Assembly: GCA_037447605.1 (NCBI GenBank)
Contig: CM074814.1
Span: 62,001-126,000 of the forward strand
From: Zygnema circumcarinatum
Taxonomy: Eukaryota > Streptophyta > Zygnematophyceae > Zygnematales > Zygnemataceae
Reading direction: 5' to 3'
DNA: 64,000 bases
The translations under genes were made by a program, and so were the position numbers. Below are positions 58,001-64,000 of the stretch, piece after piece (positions within the stretch are counted from its first letter, which is position 1; every line of letters begins with the position of its first letter). The notes beneath the pieces are model-generated. The model saw only the letters and a list, made by a program, of their open reading frames with translations, did not search any database and was not told the origin of the DNA.

Positions 58001-61000
58001 GGGGTCGATACCGACTGCCTCGACTCTGTCCTCCTATGCCCTTTAGCATTTCTCCATCACTGCTAAGTGGAAAGTCTTCGACCGATTCGAGCACACCATT
58101 TTCTGCATCCTTTTCATCATCAATGCCCGCTGCTCCGTCTCTTCTATCTCCTGTTGTATCTCGCACTTGAAGAAACTCTTTTCGATCACCTACGCACTCC
58201 TCCTGCTTTTCGTCCGCACAGTCATCTGTTTTGTCTCCTGCATTGTTCTCAGGTCTCGCATCAACCTCGCTAACAGCCCCCTCTCCTCCCTTCCCTTCAC
58301 AGTTCTCTTCTGCTACAGGCACAGCGGTTACATCCACACCAATCTTTTTTCTCTTCTTTCGTGGGCCCCACTCCGCATCATCCTGGGCTGTGCACTCATC
58401 TCTCTCTCCCACCGTTCCAAAAAGCTCCTGCAATGAGAAAAAAAGCGCAGCACCCACGAATAAGATTGATTCACTTGCTACCATAAACCAGGCAGTCGAA
58501 GTCATTTCCGATAGTGAACGTTTTGCTCTCAACGGACACATCTATTGCGAAAAAAAACATAAGATGCGGTTAACCTCCTCATGCAATTCCAACATTGCAA
58601 TTGAACACAATAAGTTCACCTCCTCAAACAGACGCACACAGAACGAGGATACAGACGGCAATGAAACGAAGCCGAAAATGACCTCACCCAAACCCTCTTT
58701 CGCAAAATATGTGGCAAACTGCTATGGTTAAAAATAGGCTGCCGAGCAAAATTGGAAAATTAATTTGCGTACAGTTCCAGTCAGATGTTTCAACCCAACC
58801 TCTGCAGCCTTTGAAGATAAAATTTCCGTTTCCCAAAAAGTTCGAAACTCAACGTAGGCACAAGGTGTATTTCTTAAGTATCCTGCAGTGAAAGGAGTAT
58901 GGACCCTCCTACCTCATTCAGCTTCTTGTAGTCCACAGCGTTCCTCCTCCTCTTGCCGACGATGATCAACGTTTGCGGATCGTCCTCCTCCTCCTCCTCC
59001 ACCTTTTCGACCCAATCCTCAGGCAGCCCTTCTGCATCCTTGAGAGCATCCCCCCCTTGACTACGCAGAACTCGCCGATGTCTGCTTCGCTCTGTCCTCC
59101 TTCTCTCCCTTTCCTCAATGTCCATGTCTTCCCCATCATCATCCAGAAAGTCGTCCCCACCCTCAACGCTTCCTTCCTTTGCTTCCATCTCGTCTTTCAA
59201 AGACCCACTCATATCTTCCTCATCGCTTTCAGAATCCGTGTCCTCTTCATCCTCGTCCTCATCTTCTTCCCTTGAGCTATCTTCAGCACTCTCCACCCCA
59301 TTCTCTACTCCAGCTGTCCTCTCAGGGCTGTTGCGTTTTGTGGGATCATAGTCTTCATCTTCCGCATCATCCGATGGCCATTCATCATCAAACCCCGAAA
59401 CAGGCAGCCCTCCCTCTTCCGCTTCTTTCACCGCGCCGGCAAACACACTCTGTACACAAAGTTCTATGATGGTTCAATATCACAAAGTGTATCAACACCT
59501 CTAGAGCAGGAGAGATAGCACTACCGCATTATGGAGCATGTAACATGCTGATTTCTATCAATAGGCTTAAAGGCCTACTTCATTGCTCGTGGTGGAAATG
59601 TCAGCTTACCTCCCAAACGAAGGTATCTAAGGAAAGGCCAGCATCTGTATCAGCATTGATGGCATTGATGCAGTCGAGAATGCAGTCGCAAGCTGGGCAC
59701 AACCATCCCTCTTCACCGGGTGGAACTGCAGCAAAAAACAACAACAAAATAAATGTTTCAGTTCAACTTCTTTACATGTAGAAGTTTCTTCTCGTGTTTC
59801 GATGCTCCTCAATGCAAAGAATTGCAACGGGGGTGTAAATGGGATCATATATAAAAGATTGATACTCTTCACCTAACTGACCTAATACACAGAGGGGCGA
59901 TCACCAAGCCTCGGACGGAAAAAATGCTTTTGTTGATGTCACTTACTGTCAGATGTCTTCAAAGGGGGCTCTAAACACTTCTGGTGAAATGCGCGATTGC
60001 AAGTCCCATCACACAAAATGATGTCATTGTCCTTCGTGATTTTTGATGTGTTGCACTTCGCACAGAATATCTGCGTAAAAGAAGGCCATGCCTATTATGT
60101 TGACTACGGCTGCCAGCCCATAGTGTCCATCCATATACAGGGCTGCTATCGCAAACACATGGGTTGCAGCAGCTACCATAGATGCAGGAATAGTTCAACT
60201 CTAACAATTTTTGACACGTTGCAGCTTCCCTCCCCGCGGAAAAGCAGCCCTTTCTCCTGTACCTGTTCATGGTTGATTCGTCCATCTTGATCGAATGCCT
60301 TCATGTCAATGGCCCCTTGCAGGCTGATGTTGTAAAGCTCCTCCAATGAACTGCGGATGGCGAGCTTTGAGCGAATGATTTGTCGTCTTGCTCGCTCGAG
60401 TTCAGAGTCGGGTCGGACTTTCTCTCGGCTGACCCACCACAACAATGAGCCCACATTAGCATTTTTAGCGAGAAAAGAGGAGCCACAGGGAGCTGAAAAA
60501 AAAGAAACAATACTCGTGTTGACCGAAAGCAAAACAGTGATCAAGTATCAAAACATCCCATTAACAGCAAAAGTTGATAGCATTTGTCGCTTAAAACTTG
60601 TTACATTAGTGGTACAAACATCACTCATGGGCGGGAAAGGAAAATGGTGAAAGCCAGGTGGAAAGAGATGTTTGGGCAGAGCTAAATAAAAAGCACGTCA
60701 ACAGCATAACAACTACTTCATATGTGATGCTTTGGCAATTCAATTTGAAGGGGTTATAGGAAAGCTAGTCCAATGCTGAATATTTTCAATAGTTTATGAC
60801 ACCGTCAGTAGGACAACTTCCGACAAACCTGCATCCAGTCTCAATTTCTTAGAGGAGTGCCGCGTATTTGAAAAAATTGAGCACTGACAACTGTTGTTCC
60901 TTTAAGTGTCCAAATCTAGAAGAATATTTCTGGATGTCATCTTGAAATTTTTGTCACGCAGAAAACGAGACACAAAGTCTGTTCCATCCACTCGACTTGC

Positions 61001-62846
61001 ATAGAGTTTTCAAAAAAATACAAACCCAAACCACGCAGAAGATTTGTGTATGTAGCTTCAATGCGCACCTGCTGCCTTTCCACCCGTCTTGACAATAAAT
61101 ATCAAGGAGATTCCGCTCCAGTCGGATTCGGTGCAATTGATTTTTAACTCGAGCTTTAATTCTTGCCACATCACTGACTGCAGTGAATCTCTTCTTTCTC
61201 TTTTTTGATCTTCGCTTTCGTTCAACTCCATCTCCTTTATAACCAATCACACTACCAGGAATCTCCTTGTCCACAGCAACGGCAATTCGACAATTTTCAA
61301 GAAATGGTAAGTTTTCTTTGTCATCCGATTCAGTTGCGAGACTGGCTTTCCCACCCTTTTGAGCTACCAGATCCCCCGCATGAGCTCTTGGGGCCGATGC
61401 CCCACAATGGCATTTCCTAGCTGGACATCCACAAGCCCTCCTTCCAGTTCCAGGACCTTTTTTTTTGTTCTTTCTCAGATTCTGCTGCCGAAAACTGGTC
61501 GTTTCCAAATCCCTCATCACAACAGGAGACACCTTGTCTTCCTTTTCTCCCCTTTCCGCTATTTCCCCCTCTCCTGAAATAGCTGTGGAACTGCTCGGGG
61601 TGCCTGAAAGCGACAAACAAAGTAGAGCAGCTGCCCCGCAAGTGCAGAGTCTGGAAGGACATCCACACATTCTCCGCCCTGTTCCTGGCCCCTTGCCTTT
61701 GGAGCAATTGACACTCAATTTTGAAACTTCTGAATAAGAACCTGGCGCTTGACGATGTCTGGGCCTAAGATTAGCCGCAGACGCAAGATTGGCGGGAGCT
61801 GACTGAGCTCCACAGCGACAGATTCTTGCAGGACAGCCGCAAGCTCGCTTACCCGAACCAGGACCTCTCCTCACAGTGAAAGTCAGCATGTCTTTTCCAT
61901 TTCTGGCCCCATTTTCTCCCATCTCTTCAGCGCTATCACCGCCATTTACAGAAGCTTCATCAAACTTGCTTTTTCCTGTCCTCCTCTTGGACCTCACTGA
62001 TTTAACTTCCTTCATTGAATTGTCTCCCTTTCCTTCAGGAGTGACAAACTTCCCCCCCTCCCTTCCTGGCGTGCAGGATGGTTTTCCACATTCGCATTTA
62101 ACTGATGCGTCAATGCTCGGGGCATAACTAGCGGCATCTGCTTCCCCTCGCATACCACCCTTGCCCTCCCTTACCTCCGATGACAAGATTGGATGGCCAC
62201 CCTTCGCTCGTCCATGATCTCCAGCTCCGCCAGCAAAAGAATTAATCTTTGCGTTGGCATTGTTGAGTGAGGACGATGAATTGAACTGCGCCGTGCTCAC
62301 ACCTCCTCTTGCTCCACAACGGCACTTTCGCGCTGGACATCCACACGGCCGTAAGCTTGAGCTTCGGATATGCCTCGACTGCTTAAAATTCTCATCCTTA
62401 TCCCTGCGAGAATCTTTATCTTTTTCACCAGTCTGAGCTTCGTGATTAAAATTTTCCTCGCCTTTAATGTCAACCGCACCGTCAGCTGCTGAACTTGCAG
62501 CTCCGGCTGTTCTATCACACTTGCATTCCTTCTCACTGAATCCATTCAAACCGATTCGATCGGCATCAGCCTTGCCATTCTCTGCCACCTCCACTGAACA
62601 ATTCTGCTTGCCAACATTGCCGGGAAGCTTCTCCTTTTCCTTCTCCATCTCGTCAAGGCTCGACTTTCTGCTCGCATGATCCTGCAAATGGCTGTCCGAC
62701 CGTCTGCTGGACGAGCTCCGCTTCCTCTTCAGCCGTATTTCTCCTTGCTGCTCGCTAATTCCCGCCTTCTTTGCCGCAACATGTCCGCAAGCACACCTCC
62801 GCGAAGGGCAGCCGCAGCTTCTCGTGCCGGTAGGCATGATCAGCAA
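55027..62846 (-). CDS. HAT3.1: HAT3.1/PRHA-like PHD-finger homeodomain protein with N-terminal Cys-rich repeats
   Basis: Eight exons (high to low): 61069-62846, 60263-60428, 59947-60070, 59610-59725, 58913-59449, 57978-58427, 57507-57596, 55027-57153 (5388 bases, 1795 residues). Family signatures in order: RIRLERNLLDIYCQDGWKGS and REKVRPDSELERARRQI (helix before the PHD); PHD ~649-705 (FCAKCNTSKI, DNDIILCDGTCNRAFHQKC, GEEGWLCPACDC); acidic ~730-905 with FDDEWPSDDAEDEDYDP; DYKKLNEELFG; homeodomain ~1045-1105 split over three exons (KKSVE/ALEQVFTVNQLPSKAHKEHL/VDRWFRNVRHKS). These are nuclear DNA- and histone-binding regulators. Unusual: residues 1-590 hold five CGCPxRxCxCG modules, and after the homeodomain lies a ~700-residue charged tail. 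Start chosen at the first ATG; another lies 3 codons on. Confidence 0.88.
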
Positions 62847-64000
62847 TGTCGAAAAATAATAATTTGCAATGATAAATCATTTGATGATCATCAATGCTTC
62901 AAGATGCACATTTGCAACTAACGCAGAGGCAGATTTGCCACTGCGTTTGGCTGAATCTGTCCAAAGAACAGCGCGAATTGGAAGCAGCTGGCTGAAGAAA
63001 TTAAGAAGCAATACAATTCAAGCTGGAATTGACGGAATCGCCAACCGAGACCTGCTCTTGCAATGTGAAGGACGGCAGGAACACAGACAAGAAAAAAGAT
63101 TAAGCGCGTCTGCTAAAGTTAAGATTAAAGGGCATTCTGAGGAAGCACAATTCAACGCGCGTGAGGCAATTGCAGGACATTTAGCGCTTTAAAAAGCTTT
63201 AATCTTTTTTAACCATGGCTGGCGGACCGTGGTGAAGCAGGCAGGCAGGCGGAGGAATGGCTCCCTCGTAAGGGGCTAACTGCTCCTGCAGGGCAGGCAG
63301 ACAGATATGACCCACGGGCAGCCCAAACGTTTCAAAATAAAAAAGTTCAAACTTGCTTTATTTCCGGGCACAATGGGTTTGGAGTTTTAAAACGGGTGCC
63401 GGCCCTCTGATTGGCTGAGAGGACAGGTGGAAAACCTTTTCAGACTACCCGGACGGCCTCGGTTTGCTCGGACTTTTTGCGGTCAAAGCATTTTATTATG
63501 AATTTTGTATTTTTGAAAATCGACGGCGAGAGTCTTCCCGAGCGCTCATCGGACGGTGGATATCGGCCAAAGGGCTGTCAAATATCGGATTTCTTCGCGG
63601 TTTTTGGGAAAAAACCGGAAGGAAGGATCGGATTCTCTCGTTCTCCATTCATAGGACGGGAAAGCGATTCGAAAATGGCGATTTCTTGGTTTTACCCCCT
63701 TTGTACCCAATTACTGGCACGCTGCTTTCCACCTGAGCGCAGCCAACTACTTTTTCAACCAAGTGGCGACACCGCGTTTGTACGGACGGACAGATTGGTA
63801 CAAAAATAGCGTGGCAATCGGACGGCTCTGAGGACACCGGTGGCCAAAACCGAGCGGTGATTGGACGCCCTTCCAGCAGGGTACTCGTTTCATGTGGATC
63901 CAGCATTGTTGAACCAGAAATCCACCCCCCGACGACTTCACAAGATCAACCCAAATTCTCTCAAGATCCACAGCGCATCGCTCAAAGATTCAGATTGCAG
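62847..64000. promoter_or_regulatory. Upstream region of the HAT3.1-like gene
   Basis: I recognise no gene. Features: GCAGGCAGGCGG and CAGGGCAGGCAGACAG near 63240-63300, and several CGGACGG elements (~63552, 63786, 63821) with CTCATCGGACGGT shared with 45684-45697. A plus-strand frame at 63411-63809 (132 codons) and minus frames below 63971 have no recognisable content. A gene may begin beyond the window edge. Confidence 0.4.

Noticed and set aside
60954-62846. The Cys-rich exon as a separate gene from HAT3.1
   Set aside because: Its 3' end encodes the HAT3.1 signature up to GWKGS and splices in frame (AG/C) into REKVRPDSEL. All eight exons sum to a whole number of codons, so it is one gene.
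1-64000. tRNA, rRNA, CRISPR, insertion sequences or bacterial operon signals
   Set aside because: I looked for these and saw none that could be supported; the window is plant nuclear DNA with spliced genes.

Overview
This is a compact stretch of a plant nuclear genome. It carries ten recognisable protein-coding genes plus the start of an eleventh. All are intron-rich with GT-AG splice sites, and the introns are mostly 80-500 bases. The family set is plant-specific: a RECQSIM-type RecQ helicase, an ATXR5/6 histone H3K27 methyltransferase, a HAT3.1-type PHD-homeodomain protein, a STAR/KH RNA-binding protein, a peroxisomal BIOF and a kinesin-14. Gene density, short introns and moderate GC would suit a non-seed land plant or a close streptophyte relative, but the species cannot be named from the sequence. 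I rebuilt exon structures by hand from reading frame, conserved motifs and splice dinucleotides. For nine of the ten complete genes the exon sum closes to a whole number of codons; one FAD-synthase-like gene has a short exon I could not place.

Layout. 1-514 (-) is the 5' end of an unidentified gene. 1629-4370 (+) is a TPR protein. 4882-21748 (-) is RECQSIM, interrupted by an 11.1 kb intron made almost entirely of a CTGCC-based minisatellite. 22421-25465 (+) is ATXR5/6, head-to-head with RECQSIM. 25913-29460 (-) is a choline/ethanolamine kinase. 32533-34752 (-) is a KH/STAR protein. 35304-36654 (+) is an F-box protein. 37531-40033 (-) is a FAD-synthase/PAPS-reductase-like protein. 40882-44808 (+) is 8-amino-7-oxononanoate synthase (biotin synthesis) ending in SKL. 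46238-53641 (+) is a kinesin-14. 55027-62846 (-) is the HAT3.1-like PHD-homeodomain gene with an N-terminal set of five Cys-rich repeats.

The strongest observations are these. First, the RECQSIM giant intron begins at what appears to be a GC 5' splice site, and the repeat starts at that junction. Second, the sense strand of this array is a dense run of GGGCA repeats, a short-loop G-quadruplex pattern, inside a gene for a RecQ-family helicase. Third, the HAT3.1 homologue has five CGCPxRxCxCG modules resembling AT-hooks with arginine replaced by cysteine. Fourth, RECQSIM and ATXR5/6, two candidate replication/heterochromatin genes, share a 672-base divergent promoter with two E2F-type sites. 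Very long open frames across 6.1-17.7 kb on both strands are a by-product of a repeat that contains no stop codons and are not genes.
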